From: Serratia rhizosphaerae
GTDB taxonomy: Bacteria; Pseudomonadota; Gammaproteobacteria; Enterobacterales; Enterobacteriaceae
Length of the DNA stretch: 64,000 nucleotides
Assembly (NCBI RefSeq): GCF_009817885.1
Contig: NZ_CP041764.1
Span: 3,844,001-3,908,000, forward strand
Direction: 5' to 3'
Made by a program: the position numbers and the translations under genes. Positions within the stretch are counted from its first letter, which is position 1. Each line of letters begins with the position of its first letter. Below the pieces are notes generated by a model. The model searched no databases, was not told the DNA's origin, and saw only the letters and a program-made list of their open reading frames with translations. This document shows positions 25,117 to 35,006 of the stretch, piece by piece.

Positions 25117-28100
25117 GTGTCTCAACTGAACGGAAATGAAATCGCCATCATTGGTATGAGTGGTCGATTCCCCGGTGCGTCCGATCTCACCGAGTTTTGG
25201 CAAAACCTTTGCCGGGGGCAGGAGAGTATTGCGCATTTTGATGATGCGACATTGCGTGCCAACGGAGTGACGGAAAAACAGCTGGCCGACAAGGATTATG
25301 TGCGTTCCGGGTTTTGTCTAAAGGACATCTCGCAGTTTGATGCCGGTTTTTTTCAGCTGACGCCGCGAGAAGCGCAGATCCTCGACCCGCAGCAGCGACT
25401 TTTCCTGGAGTGTTGCTGGCATGCGCTGGAGCACGCAGGGCATGTGCCCGATCGCTACGACGGCCGTATTGGCGTCTATGCCGGCGTGTTTTCCAGCAGC
25501 TATCTGCTGAATATTTACAGCCAGCCGGATCTGGTGGCATCGTTGGGAGAAATGGCGGTACGGCACGGCAATGAGAAAGATTATCTCACCACCCGTCTCT
25601 CCTATAAGCTCAATCTGCGCGGTCCCAGTATCGCCATTCAGACTTCGTGTTCTACCTCGTTAGTGGCGGTACACACCGCGATGCAAAGCCTGCTGGCAGG
25701 CGAATGTGATATGGCGATTTCTGGCGGCGTATCGGTGCTGGCCGATCAGGAAACGGGGTATCCGTGGCAGGCGGGCGGTTTGCTGTCGCCGGATGGACAT
25801 TGTCGCCCCTTTGATGCCGACGCGGCTGGCACGGTATTTGGTAATGGCCTCGGCGTGGTGGTATTAAAACGTCTGGAGGACGCTCAGCGTGATGGCAATA
25901 CCGTTTACGCGGTGATCAAAGGCAGCGCGATTAATAATGACGGTTCCGACAAAGTGGGGTTCACCGCGCCCAGCGTGCAAGGGCAGTCTGAAGCGATTGC
26001 TGAAGCACTCAGCATAGCTGAGGTGCCGGCGGATACCATCCAACTGCTCGAAGCGCACGGTACCGGTACGCCGCTGGGCGATCCGATTGAGATTGAGGCG
26101 CTGACCCGTGTCTGGCGGTCGCAAACGTCACGCAAGGGCTACTGCGCGCTCGGCTCGGTGAAAGGCAATGTCGGGCACCTGGGCGCAGCATCGGGGATTG
26201 CCGGGTTAATCAAAGCCACGTTGGCTTTGCATCATAAGCAGCTCCCACCGACCGTCAACTTTTCCCGTCCTAATCCCAATATTCCTTTTGAGCAAACGCC
26301 GTTCTATCCCCACACTACGCTGGCTCCCTGGGCAGCAACCGACGCGCATCCGCGTCGTGCGGCGGTCAGTAGCTTTGGCATGGGCGGTACCAATGCGCAT
26401 CTGATTCTGGAAGAGGCGCCGCAGCCCGCACCGCAGGCTGACGCCGCTGAGGGTAAGGATGAAGTACAACTACTGACGCTCTCGGCCCGCAGCGAAGCGG
26501 CCTTAAAGCAGACGGTTGCGGATTTGGCGCAACATCTGCGAACTCAGCCAACCCTTCGTTTGCAGGATGTCACGCACACGCTGCGCGAGGGGCGACAAAC
26601 GTTCGATTGGCGAGCCGCCTTCTCCGTCAGCACGCTTGATCAGGCGTGCGAAAAACTCCAACGCGGCGTTAGCAAACCCTCACAGGCGTTGACCTCAGCG
26701 GAAGTGGCGCTGCTGTTTCCCGGTCAGGGATCGCAGTACTGGGGCATGGCGCAACAGCTGTGGCAAACCTTGCCCGCTTTTCGTGCCGAAATCAGCGATT
26801 GTTTCCAGATGCTGCGTGAGCAATCTGACCTTGATCTGCTTCCCCTGATGACGCACGACGAACCGGATGAGGCGCAGCTGGCGTGGCTTAATAGCACGGC
26901 GGTGACGCAACCCGCGTTATTTTGCATCGAGTACGCTATGGCCCGCACGCTGCTGGCGCAAGGTGTGAAGGTCAGCCATATGCTGGGCCACAGCGTCGGT
27001 GAGCTGGTGGCCGCCACACTGTGTGGCGTATTCCCCCTCAAGGAAGCGCTGATGCTGGTCGCCACGCGTGGCCAACTGATGCAACAGGCGGAACCTGGGA
27101 AAATGTTATCCGTCTCGCTGGCGGAAGCGCCGCTTGTCGCCCTGCTGCGTGACTGGTCCACGTTGTCGCTGGCTGCGGTCAATGGGCCGGAACTGTCGGT
27201 GGTCGCCGGGCCGGAAGCGGAAATCAGCGCCTTTCAGCAGGCGTTACAGGATTCTGGCGTCACCACTCGTTTGCTGGTGACCTCTCATGCGTTTCACTCG
27301 GCAATGATGGATCCGGTACTGGACGCCTTTGAAGCGGCGGTCGAAAACTGCCCGCGGCATCCTCCCGTCGGCCGCTGGATGGCAAACCTGACTGGAAGGG
27401 AAATTACACCGGAAGAGGCGGTCAGCCCGCGTTACTGGCGCGATCACCTGCGCAGCACTGTGCGCTTTAATCAGGGGCTGCAGCAACTCCTGGCGCGTCC
27501 TGAGATCGTGCTGGTGGAGTGTGGGCCCGGTACGGTGCTGACCAGTCTGGCGCAAGCGCAAATGGCGCTGCTCAATCCGCAGTGTGCGGTGGCGCTGTCC
27601 CGCCATCCGAAAGAAAAAAGCGGCGACCTGCACGCCTGGCTGACGGGTGTTGGCCAGCTCTGGCGTCACGGCGTTTCCCTGACGCTGCCTGAGGCTCACG
27701 GTCAGCGTATCGCCCTGCCAGGCTATCCCTTCCAGCGTCAGCACTACTGGATTGAACGTATTTATCCGCATCAAACGCTCGTGGCTCCCGGAGCGTCGCC
27801 GGCCGCCTCCGCCACGGTGGTCTCCGTATCGGCAGAGGGGACGGAAGCCGCCCCCGTCGAGGCACCGGCGCAGAGTACCGAAGCGCGGGTTGCTGCCATC
27901 TGGCGGGAACTGTTCGGCATGGAGGCTATCCAGCATGACGATGACTTTTTTGCCCTCGGCGGCACCTCGCTGGTGGCGATCCAACTGATTTCACAGGTGC
28001 GGGAGAAGTGGGGCGTTGAACTCAGTATTGAGGTGTTATTTGAAGATCCCACGATTCGAGGCATCACGGCGCAAATTGATACCGCACTGGCCGAGCAGTC

Positions 28101-28209
28101 ACCGGCGCCGGCAGTCGCGGACGACGCAGAGGACCCTGATATGGCGGAGCTCTTGCGCCTGACAGAGGGTCTTTCACTGGAAGAGCTTGACGCAAAGTTG
28201 AGCGGGTAA
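25117..28209 (+). CDS. Type I polyketide synthase module, KS-AT-ACP
   Basis: This single-module polyketide synthase has about 1030 residues from the GTG at 25117, chosen for its GGGAGG 9 bases upstream; an ATG at 25090 is the alternative. The ketosynthase (about 8-430) has Cys178 in TSCSTSLVA and histidines in EAHGTGTPLGDP and GNVGHLGAASG. The acyltransferase (about 530-840) has Ser626 in GHSVGE and the HAFH motif, which predicts malonyl-CoA. The carrier protein carries Ser951 in FFALGGTSLVAIQ. There is no ketoreductase, dehydratase, loading domain or thioesterase, so the beta-keto group should remain. It is the first gene of the operon but needs an upstream donor, probably the large NRPS encoded later. 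Confidence 0.93.
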   Translation: MSQLNGNEIAIIGMSGRFPGASDLTEFWQNLCRGQESIAHFDDATLRANGVTEKQLADKDYVRSGFCLKDISQFDAGFFQLTPREAQILDPQQRLFLECCWHALEHAGHVPDRYDGRIGVYAGVFSSSYLLNIYSQPDLVASLGEMAVRHGNEKDYLTTRLSYKLNLRGPSIAIQTSCSTSLVAVHTAMQSLLAGECDMAISGGVSVLADQETGYPWQAGGLLSPDGHCRPFDADAAGTVFGNGLGVVVLKRLEDAQRDGNTVYAVIKGSAINNDGSDKVGFTAPSVQGQSEAIAEALSIAEVPADTIQLLEAHGTGTPLGDPIEIEALTRVWRSQTSRKGYCALGSVKGNVGHLGAASGIAGLIKATLALHHKQLPPTVNFSRPNPNIPFEQTPFYPHTTLAPWAATDAHPRRAAVSSFGMGGTNAHLILEEAPQPAPQADAAEGKDEVQLLTLSARSEAALKQTVADLAQHLRTQPTLRLQDVTHTLREGRQTFDWRAAFSVSTLDQACEKLQRGVSKPSQALTSAEVALLFPGQGSQYWGMAQQLWQTLPAFRAEISDCFQMLREQSDLDLLPLMTHDEPDEAQLAWLNSTAVTQPALFCIEYAMARTLLAQGVKVSHMLGHSVGELVAATLCGVFPLKEALMLVATRGQLMQQAEPGKMLSVSLAEAPLVALLRDWSTLSLAAVNGPELSVVAGPEAEISAFQQALQDSGVTTRLLVTSHAFHSAMMDPVLDAFEAAVENCPRHPPVGRWMANLTGREITPEEAVSPRYWRDHLRSTVRFNQGLQQLLARPEIVLVECGPGTVLTSLAQAQMALLNPQCAVALSRHPKEKSGDLHAWLTGVGQLWRHGVSLTLPEAHGQRIALPGYPFQRQHYWIERIYPHQTLVAPGASPAASATVVSVSAEGTEAAPVEAPAQSTEARVAAIWRELFGMEAIQHDDDFFALGGTSLVAIQLISQVREKWGVELSIEVLFEDPTIRGITAQIDTALAEQSPAPAVADDAEDPDMAELLRLTEGLSLEELDAKLSG

Positions 28210-28341
28210 TCACGCGGCAGGGACGCGACGAATAATAACGATTTCATGACGTAACGGGCTGGCTATCAGGCGCATTATTCCCCCTGAGGGATATCCGCGC
28301 CTGACGCCACCTTAACCGATACTGCTGACAGAGAGAGTATT

Positions 28342-31300
28342 ATGTTACAACCCTTGCCCCTCACGCGTATCAGTCGCCAGCAGCCGCTGCCGCTGTCCGC
28401 CGACCAGTACCGCATCTGGTTTATGCATCAGCTCCAGCCGGAACTGATCCATTTCAATATTAATATGGCCTTTCATCTGCGCGGCGAGCTGGATCTTGCG
28501 CGCCTGCAGGGGAGCCTGAATGCCGTGGTGGCGCGTCATGAGTCACTGCGCACCACCTTTGTGATGCCGCCAGAGCAAGTGCAGCCGCAGCAGCATATTG
28601 AGCCGTCGCTCACGCTGGAGATTCCGTTAACGGACCTTACTGCGCAGTCGGCGTTGGTTCAGGATCAGGAGCAGACGGCACGACAGCAGATGGAAGCGGT
28701 CGGCAACCAGCCGTTCTCCCTGGAGCACGGGCCGTTACTGCGCGCCCACGCCTGGCGTCTGGCTGAGAATCACCATCTGCTGTTGTTTACCATCCACCAC
28801 ATCATTGCCGATTTTGATTCGCTTAAACTGATCATGCGCGACCTGTTTGCTTTTTATAACCAGCAAGGGGAGACGCTGGCGCCATTGCCGCTACAGTATG
28901 CCGACTATGCGGCCTGGCAGCAGGCGCGTCTGCAAAGCGATGACTATGCCAGCCAACTGGAATACTGGAAAAACCAGCTGGGGGGAGAAACCCCGGTGCT
29001 GAAAATGCCGATGGACAGGCCGCGTCATAACGTGATGACCAACAACGGCGCGATTGTTCGTCATACCTTCAGCCCCGCGTTAACGCAAGGGTTGGTGGCG
29101 CTGAGCAAAGCACAGGGCGTTACGCTGTTTGTGACCCTCTATTCGGCCTGGCAGGTCTTGCTACAACGCTATACCGGACAGGACGATATTCCGGTGGGCA
29201 CGCCGATTACCACCCGTAACCGGCCTGAACTCACGCAGCTGGTTGGTCTGTTTATCAACACGCTGGTGTTGAAATCCGATCTGCAGGGGAACCCCGATTT
29301 TATTACCTTGCTAAAACGCAATCGTAAAATCGCCTTTGGCGCGTTTGCCCGCCAGGAAGTCCCTTACGAAAAACTGGTCGAGGCGTTAAAACCCGAGCGT
29401 AACCTGAGCCACAACCTGTTTTTCCAGACGATGGTGATGCTGCTGGAGGCGGAAAGATACGACCAGTTGGCACCGGGTCTGGCGATCGAGCCTTTCGAAT
29501 TTAAAAAACGCACCACCACGTTTGAACTGACGCTGACTTTCTCACTGGTTGATCAACAGCTGCGGTTGGCACTGGACTACAACACCGATTTGTATGACCG
29601 CGAAACGGTCACGCGTCTGTTGCAACATCTGGATGCCCTGATGCAGGGAATTATTACCGATCCACAGCGGCCGATTGCCGACTATCCGATTATCTCTGAA
29701 CAGGAGCGCCAGCAACTACTCGATACGCAGTGCCGGGGGCCAGTTGTCAGCGAAGGTTTGGAATACTGCGTGCATAGCCTGTTTAGCGACGTGGCGGCCC
29801 GCACGCCGAACCAGATTGCGGTGCGTTATCGTCAGCAGCAGCTTAGCTATCAGCAGCTGGAAAAGCAGGCTTGCCAGTTTGCCCGCTGGCTCCAGTCGCA
29901 GGGCGTTGGACGTGGGGCGATTGTCGGCCTGGTGACTGACCGCTCATTGAATATGATGGTGGCCCTGCTGGGTATTCTGAAATCAGGCGCCGCCTGGTTG
30001 CCTATCGATCCGGCGAATCCCGCTGAGCGTATTCAGTACATGCTAAGCAACGCGCAGGTCGCGCTGGTATTGTGCGGGGATGACGTCAGCCTCGACTGTC
30101 CACAACCTTGTTTTTCTCTGGCGGAGGTTGAAACGCAACTGGCCGATTTTTCCAGTGCTCCGCTGCTGTGCCTCAATGCGCCTGACGATCTGATGTACGT
30201 TATCTACACCTCTGGCTCGACCGGACAGCCGAAAGGGGTGATGGTTAGTCACCGTAACGTGGTGAACCATTGCGCTAACATCATTAAACGTTTCGACCTG
30301 CAACCTGACGATCGGGTATTGCAGTTCACCTCGATTGGTTTCGATGTGTCGATCCAGGAGATCTTCCCGACCTTACTGCGCGGCGCGACGCTGGTACTCT
30401 GGAAAGAGAAACGCCTGGAAGAAAGCGGTGAATTCCTGAGCTGGACGGCGCATGAAAACATCAGCGTGATGAACCTGACCACTGCGCATTGGAACAATAT
30501 CGTCGCCGACCTGCGTCACAGCCGTATTCCGGTGCCGGACCACCTGAAATTGGTGATTGTGGGCGGAGAACAGGCGGCGGGCGAGGTGTGGAATCACTGG
30601 CAGCAACTGACCCGCGGCGCGATCCGTTGGATCAATGATTACGGTCTGACCGAAACTACCGTCACTGCCACCATGTTTGAGCCGCCGGCGGATTACGTCG
30701 CCAGCGGCGCGATGCCGGTGGGCACCGCGTTGGATAACGTGGAGGTCTACATTCTTGATAGCCAGATGCAGCCGTTGCCCGTGGGGGTTTTTGGCGCGCT
30801 CTATATTGGCGGCGCGGGGGTTGCGATGGGCTATATCAACCAGCCGGAACTGACGGCAGAGCGTTTCCTGCCGAACCCGTTTGCTCCTGGCATGCTGTTT
30901 AAAACCGGCGATCGGGCGCGCTGGCGTCGTGACGGTTTACTGGAGTTTGCCGGGCGCGACGATCAGCAGGTGAAGATCCGTGGTCATCGCGTCGAGTTGG
31001 CCGAGGTGGAGTCGGCGCTGACGCAATATTCCGGCGTACAAAAAGCGCTGGTGCTGGCGCAGGAGGCCGCACATGGCGGGCAGCAACTGGTGAGCTGGTT
31101 GGTGGTGGATCGCAGCGTTTACCAGGAAGCCGCGCTGCATCAGTGGCTCACGGAAACTTTACCGGATTATATGGTGCCGGTCTCGCTGGTCACCCTCGAT
31201 AGCATTCCGCTCACGGTGAACGGCAAAGTCGATAAAAAACGCTTACCTGCTCCGGTTTTTGCCGCAGCAACGGCAGAGGCTTTTCAGCCACCGCAGAGTG

Positions 31301-32313
31301 AGATGGAGCTGATGTTGGCAGCGTGCTGGCAGACGCTGTTGCAACGTCCGGCCGTGGGTCGGCAGGACAACTTTTTTGCTATAGGCGGCGATTCGCTACT
31401 GGCTACCCAGGTCGCGACGCGCATTAAAGCACACGTGCAGCATGCCATACCGCTGCGCCTGCTGTTCGAATACCCGCGACTGGGCGATTTAGCGCATGAG
31501 CTGGAGCGCATCGTGGCAGGTGAACAACACGTCAGCGATCGCTGCATGGTGAAAATTCAGCAGAAAGGCAGCCAAACGCCGCTGTTCTATGTGCATCCGG
31601 TTGGCGGCAATGTCAGCTGTTATTTCACGCTGGCGCAGCATCTGGGGGAAGACCAGCCTTTCTATGCGTTGCAATCCCACGCGCTCATCGACCCCGATTC
31701 ACCTTATGACACCGTTGAAAGCATGGCGACTTTCTATCTCAATGAAATTCGTCAGGTTCAACCGCACGGCCCTTATCGGCTGGGCGGCTGGTCAATGGGC
31801 GGATTTATTGCCTATGAAATCGCGCGGCTGTTGCAGGAGGCCGGGGAGGAGGTGCAGGAGCTGTCGATGATTGACACCTATCTCACCAAAAGCCGTGTTT
31901 CCAGCGATGAAATCGTGCTGTTCAACTTTGTGCTGCAACTGGCCGCGGTGCCTGGGCGGCAGATTGATGAAGAGACACTGCTGGCGTGGCAGGGCAAAAG
32001 CTATCGCCACGAGGATATTTGCCAGCAACTGCGCGCGTACGGCCTGGTGCCGGCGGGTACCAGCGATGCGGAAATTCAGCGCCTGCTGGATGTGTATACC
32101 CACACGGTTCACGCCTTCAAACGCTATCAGCCGCAGCCTGACACCAAGCTGGCGCTGGACCGCATAGTGCTGTTCCGCGCACGGGATTCCCATGAAGCAT
32201 TGGGCGTGTGGGAGCAGTTGGTGGAACAGGTCGATCTGCATCACGTCGATGCCGATCACTTTGGCATAGTGCATCACCCGCAGGTTGGGGACGTGCTGCG
32301 TCAGCGTTCGTAA
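28342..32313 (+). CDS. Nonribosomal peptide synthetase, terminal module C-A-T-TE
   Basis: This 1323-residue NRPS module adds one amino acid and releases the product. The condensation domain (about 15-445) has HHIIADF at residues 152-158, where the usual last residue of HHxxxDG is glycine. The adenylation domain (about 470-965) has YVIYTSGSTGQPKG and NDYGLTETT; hand alignment to GrsA gives the pocket code DVQNIGDVTK, which I cannot match to a substrate. The carrier has Ser1018 in FFAIGGDSLLATQ. The thioesterase (about 1065-1320) has nucleophile Ser1151 in GGWSMGG. No epimerase is present. The start ATG at 28342 follows GAGAGAG. Confidence 0.93.
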   Translation: MLQPLPLTRISRQQPLPLSADQYRIWFMHQLQPELIHFNINMAFHLRGELDLARLQGSLNAVVARHESLRTTFVMPPEQVQPQQHIEPSLTLEIPLTDLTAQSALVQDQEQTARQQMEAVGNQPFSLEHGPLLRAHAWRLAENHHLLLFTIHHIIADFDSLKLIMRDLFAFYNQQGETLAPLPLQYADYAAWQQARLQSDDYASQLEYWKNQLGGETPVLKMPMDRPRHNVMTNNGAIVRHTFSPALTQGLVALSKAQGVTLFVTLYSAWQVLLQRYTGQDDIPVGTPITTRNRPELTQLVGLFINTLVLKSDLQGNPDFITLLKRNRKIAFGAFARQEVPYEKLVEALKPERNLSHNLFFQTMVMLLEAERYDQLAPGLAIEPFEFKKRTTTFELTLTFSLVDQQLRLALDYNTDLYDRETVTRLLQHLDALMQGIITDPQRPIADYPIISEQERQQLLDTQCRGPVVSEGLEYCVHSLFSDVAARTPNQIAVRYRQQQLSYQQLEKQACQFARWLQSQGVGRGAIVGLVTDRSLNMMVALLGILKSGAAWLPIDPANPAERIQYMLSNAQVALVLCGDDVSLDCPQPCFSLAEVETQLADFSSAPLLCLNAPDDLMYVIYTSGSTGQPKGVMVSHRNVVNHCANIIKRFDLQPDDRVLQFTSIGFDVSIQEIFPTLLRGATLVLWKEKRLEESGEFLSWTAHENISVMNLTTAHWNNIVADLRHSRIPVPDHLKLVIVGGEQAAGEVWNHWQQLTRGAIRWINDYGLTETTVTATMFEPPADYVASGAMPVGTALDNVEVYILDSQMQPLPVGVFGALYIGGAGVAMGYINQPELTAERFLPNPFAPGMLFKTGDRARWRRDGLLEFAGRDDQQVKIRGHRVELAEVESALTQYSGVQKALVLAQEAAHGGQQLVSWLVVDRSVYQEAALHQWLTETLPDYMVPVSLVTLDSIPLTVNGKVDKKRLPAPVFAAATAEAFQPPQSEMELMLAACWQTLLQRPAVGRQDNFFAIGGDSLLATQVATRIKAHVQHAIPLRLLFEYPRLGDLAHELERIVAGEQHVSDRCMVKIQQKGSQTPLFYVHPVGGNVSCYFTLAQHLGEDQPFYALQSHALIDPDSPYDTVESMATFYLNEIRQVQPHGPYRLGGWSMGGFIAYEIARLLQEAGEEVQELSMIDTYLTKSRVSSDEIVLFNFVLQLAAVPGRQIDEETLLAWQGKSYRHEDICQQLRAYGLVPAGTSDAEIQRLLDVYTHTVHAFKRYQPQPDTKLALDRIVLFRARDSHEALGVWEQLVEQVDLHHVDADHFGIVHHPQVGDVLRQRS

Positions 32314-32365
32314 ACCCGCGCGGCGCTGCTGCCGCGCATCATTCACGGTTAGTCAGGAGAGGGTT

Positions 32366-32926
32366 ATGATTTTTGTCCTCAAGCTGGTGGGCTATTTTCT
32401 GCTGTGGACCTTATGGTCCTACACCATGCACGTTATTGCGCACACCAATTTTAAGTACAACTTTATTCGCTATTTCCATCTCAAACACCATGCCTACAAC
32501 TATGGCGACAGTAACTTGCCGCCGTGGCACGACTATTTCTTCTGGTTTGGTGAATGGCGCTCCTCAATGGATGTGTACATCACTTTTACCATTCCGCTGA
32601 TTATCCTAACGATTTTTGATCCGGTTTACGGCGGTATTCTGCTGGCGTTTCACTACGTCTATGAGGTGTTTCTCTCACGCAATGTACTGGATCACAATCC
32701 GAACATTACCGGCAACATCACGCGCTTTATTCCTATCGGCAAGTTTCATCTCTGTCATCACCGCAATGTGAAATGCAATTTCTCATTCTATATCACGCTA
32801 TGGGATTACCTGTTTCGCACCAACGACGCGCGCGTCTTGAAGAAGCGCTATGAACGCCAACAACAGCGTCAGAAAGCGCTGGCAACGTCCGTCTCGGACA
32901 CCCCGCTAACCGATGAGAACGCATGA
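32366..32926 (+). CDS. Fatty-acid-hydroxylase/sterol-desaturase superfamily membrane enzyme
   Basis: This 186-residue integral membrane protein has histidine clusters typical of membrane diiron hydroxylases and desaturases: HVIAH (22-26), HLKHH (38-42), LDHNPN and FHLCHHRNVKCNF. Hydrophobic segments lie at about 3-20, 70-95 and 95-115. The ATG at 32366 has CAGGAGAGGG upstream. The stop overlaps the ATG of the next gene (ATGA). It likely hydroxylates or desaturates the acyl chain or an intermediate of the pathway. The substrate is unknown, and this role is inferred from family and operon position. Confidence 0.8.
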   Translation: MIFVLKLVGYFLLWTLWSYTMHVIAHTNFKYNFIRYFHLKHHAYNYGDSNLPPWHDYFFWFGEWRSSMDVYITFTIPLIILTIFDPVYGGILLAFHYVYEVFLSRNVLDHNPNITGNITRFIPIGKFHLCHHRNVKCNFSFYITLWDYLFRTNDARVLKKRYERQQQRQKALATSVSDTPLTDENA

Positions 32927-34116
32927 TGAGCGATATTCAGGATAAATTAAGCAGACTGACCCCGGCACAGCGTGCACAGTTGCTGGAGAAGATCAAGGCA
33001 CAGCGCGGCGCCGACGTCCCGGCGGAGACGGCTCCCGCCGCCAACAATCACGGCATGGATTTCTCGCTGATTTTCTTTTCGGGGGATGGCGGCACCGACA
33101 GTGAACATAAATATGATTTATTGCTGGAATGCACCCGTTTTGCAGACAGCCACGGATTCAGTGCGGTGATCACCCCAGAGCGTCATTTTCAGCCTGTGGG
33201 CGGGCTGTTTCCCAATCCTTCGGTGCTCAACGCCGCGCTGGCGATGATCACCAAAAATATTCAGCTGCGTGCGGGCAGCGTGGTGCTGCCGCTGCATAAC
33301 CCACTGCGGGTCGCAGAAGAGTGGTCGCTGGTGGATAACCTGTCGCAGGGCCGCGCGGCTATCTCCTGTGCCACCGGTTGGCATCCGGCAGATTTCTTAA
33401 TTAATCCAGAAGGATATGAAGATCGCCGAGCCACCATGCTGGACAACATCGCGTTGATTCGCCAACTGTGGCGCGGTGAGCCGGTACAGCGGCGGGACAT
33501 TGCGGGCAATACGGTTGAGGTTAAAATTCTGCCGCGTCCGATCCAGAAAGAACTGCCGATGTTTCTTACCTCGTCCGGTAACCCGGATACCTGGCTAAAA
33601 GCGGGTGAGCTGGGTATGCACGTACTCTGCTCGCTGACCAATCATACGCTGGCCGAGTTGAAAACCAACATTACTGCGTATCGCGATGCGCGGGCGCAGC
33701 ACGGTTACTCGCCGGAGAGCGGCATTGTGTCGGTGATGGTTCACACTTTCGTTGGCGAGCAGGATGACGCGGTGAAAAAACAGGTGCGTGAGCCGCTGCG
33801 CGGCTTCCTCAATGGCTATATCAATCAGAATGATACCCTTAATCCCTACAAGGATCGTCAGCAAACGGTGCGCCATGCCATCGACAACGATCGTGAAGCC
33901 TTGCTGACCTATGCCTTTGAAAAACACTTCAATCAGACTTCGTTAATGGGATCGCCTGAGAAGTGCGCGCGGATGGTGGAGAAGCTACAAGAAGCCGGCG
34001 CCAATGAAATCGCCTGTCTGGTGGATTTTGGCCTCAGTGCGGAAACGGTACTGGCGGGGTTGCAGCCGTTGGCGGCGCTGAAAGCGCAGTTTGCCCGTCA
34101 AGCGGTAAACGGATAA
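32923..34116 (+). CDS. Luciferase-like flavin monooxygenase of natural-product type
   Basis: This 397-residue protein is of the bacterial-luciferase-like, FMN-dependent group associated with NRPS/PKS pathways (MupA type). The core from about residue 45 shows FSLIFFSGDGGTDSEHKYDL, ITPERHFQPVGGLFPNPSV and ISCATGWHPADFLINPEGY. The first 30 residues, DKLSRLTPAQRAQLLEKIK, resemble the helical linker found at the start of NRPS modules, which hints at origin from, or docking to, a synthetase. It probably hydroxylates a carrier-bound intermediate. The upstream gene overlaps it by 4 bases and the next begins 5 bases later. Confidence 0.87.
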   Translation: MMSDIQDKLSRLTPAQRAQLLEKIKAQRGADVPAETAPAANNHGMDFSLIFFSGDGGTDSEHKYDLLLECTRFADSHGFSAVITPERHFQPVGGLFPNPSVLNAALAMITKNIQLRAGSVVLPLHNPLRVAEEWSLVDNLSQGRAAISCATGWHPADFLINPEGYEDRRATMLDNIALIRQLWRGEPVQRRDIAGNTVEVKILPRPIQKELPMFLTSSGNPDTWLKAGELGMHVLCSLTNHTLAELKTNITAYRDARAQHGYSPESGIVSVMVHTFVGEQDDAVKKQVREPLRGFLNGYINQNDTLNPYKDRQQTVRHAIDNDREALLTYAFEKHFNQTSLMGSPEKCARMVEKLQEAGANEIACLVDFGLSAETVLAGLQPLAALKAQFARQAVNG

Positions 34117-34121
34117 GCGCT

Positions 34122-35006
34122 ATGCGGATCCTGGCGCTCTCCGATATTCATGTCGATCAGCCGGAAAATCTCGCCTGGCTGGCGCAGCTTTCGCGTAATG
34201 ACTATCGCGAAGATGTGCTGCTGCTGGCGGGGGACGTTTCCCACGATGCGACGCGCTTTGCTGATGCGTTGAGCATGCTGCGACAGCGTTTTGCGCAGGT
34301 ATTCTTTGTGCCTGGCAATCACGACCTGTGGCTGATGCGTCATGAGACGGGGGATTCGCTGGCAAAATTTCATCGGTTGCTGGCGCTGTGTCAGAAATTG
34401 GGCGTACGTACGCAACCGCAGACGTTGGATCTTCCGGAGCGCACTGTGACCATACTGCCGCTATTTTCCTGGTATACGCGGCCGGAAGAGGGTGAAGACA
34501 GCCTGTATGTACCCAGTGCGCAGGAGCAACATGCCAGCCACTGGTGCGACAATTACCTGATTCGCTGGCCTGACACCCTTGGCATCACTCCGGCGCGCTA
34601 TTTCTTACGCCTTAATGAGCCGCATCTGGCTGCCTGCCCCGCTGGGGAGGTCATCACCTTTAGCCACTTTCTGCCCCGCCGTGAACTGATGCTCTCATCG
34701 CTGACCGACGAGACGCTGGCGCGCGTCACTGGCGGCAGCGGATTTAACTTCAGTCGGGTTGCGGGCACGGCGTTGCTCGATTGGCAGATTCGCCGCGCGG
34801 GGGCCACACGACATATTTACGGTCATCAGCATCGCAATCGCGTCCGGCCGCTGGCGGGCGTGACCTATTTATCCTGTTGCCTCGGCTATGTCGCTGAGCG
34901 TAACGCACAACGTATTGATCTGCGTCAGGGAGTACCGCTGGATGTGTTCAGCGGCGCGCACGATCATCAACCTATTGAAGAGTCTGGACAGGTGGGCACA
35001 CGATGA
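34122..35006 (+). CDS. Calcineurin-like metallophosphoesterase
   Basis: This 294-residue phosphoesterase contains all the motifs of the family in order: SDIHVD (residues 7-12), LLAGDVSHD, PGNHDLW, FSHFLPR and YGHQHRNR, which together bind two metal ions. The substrate is unknown. Its place inside a tightly packed biosynthetic operon, 5 bases after the monooxygenase gene and overlapping the exporter gene by 4 bases, suggests dephosphorylation of a pathway intermediate or of an inactivated product. That role is inference. Confidence 0.87.
   Translation: MRILALSDIHVDQPENLAWLAQLSRNDYREDVLLLAGDVSHDATRFADALSMLRQRFAQVFFVPGNHDLWLMRHETGDSLAKFHRLLALCQKLGVRTQPQTLDLPERTVTILPLFSWYTRPEEGEDSLYVPSAQEQHASHWCDNYLIRWPDTLGITPARYFLRLNEPHLAACPAGEVITFSHFLPRRELMLSSLTDETLARVTGGSGFNFSRVAGTALLDWQIRRAGATRHIYGHQHRNRVRPLAGVTYLSCCLGYVAERNAQRIDLRQGVPLDVFSGAHDHQPIEESGQVGTR

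Noticed and set aside
27244..27984. Minus-strand open frame of 246 codons inside the PKS gene
   Set aside because: It lies fully within a clear KS-AT-ACP coding sequence and shows no recognisable domain.
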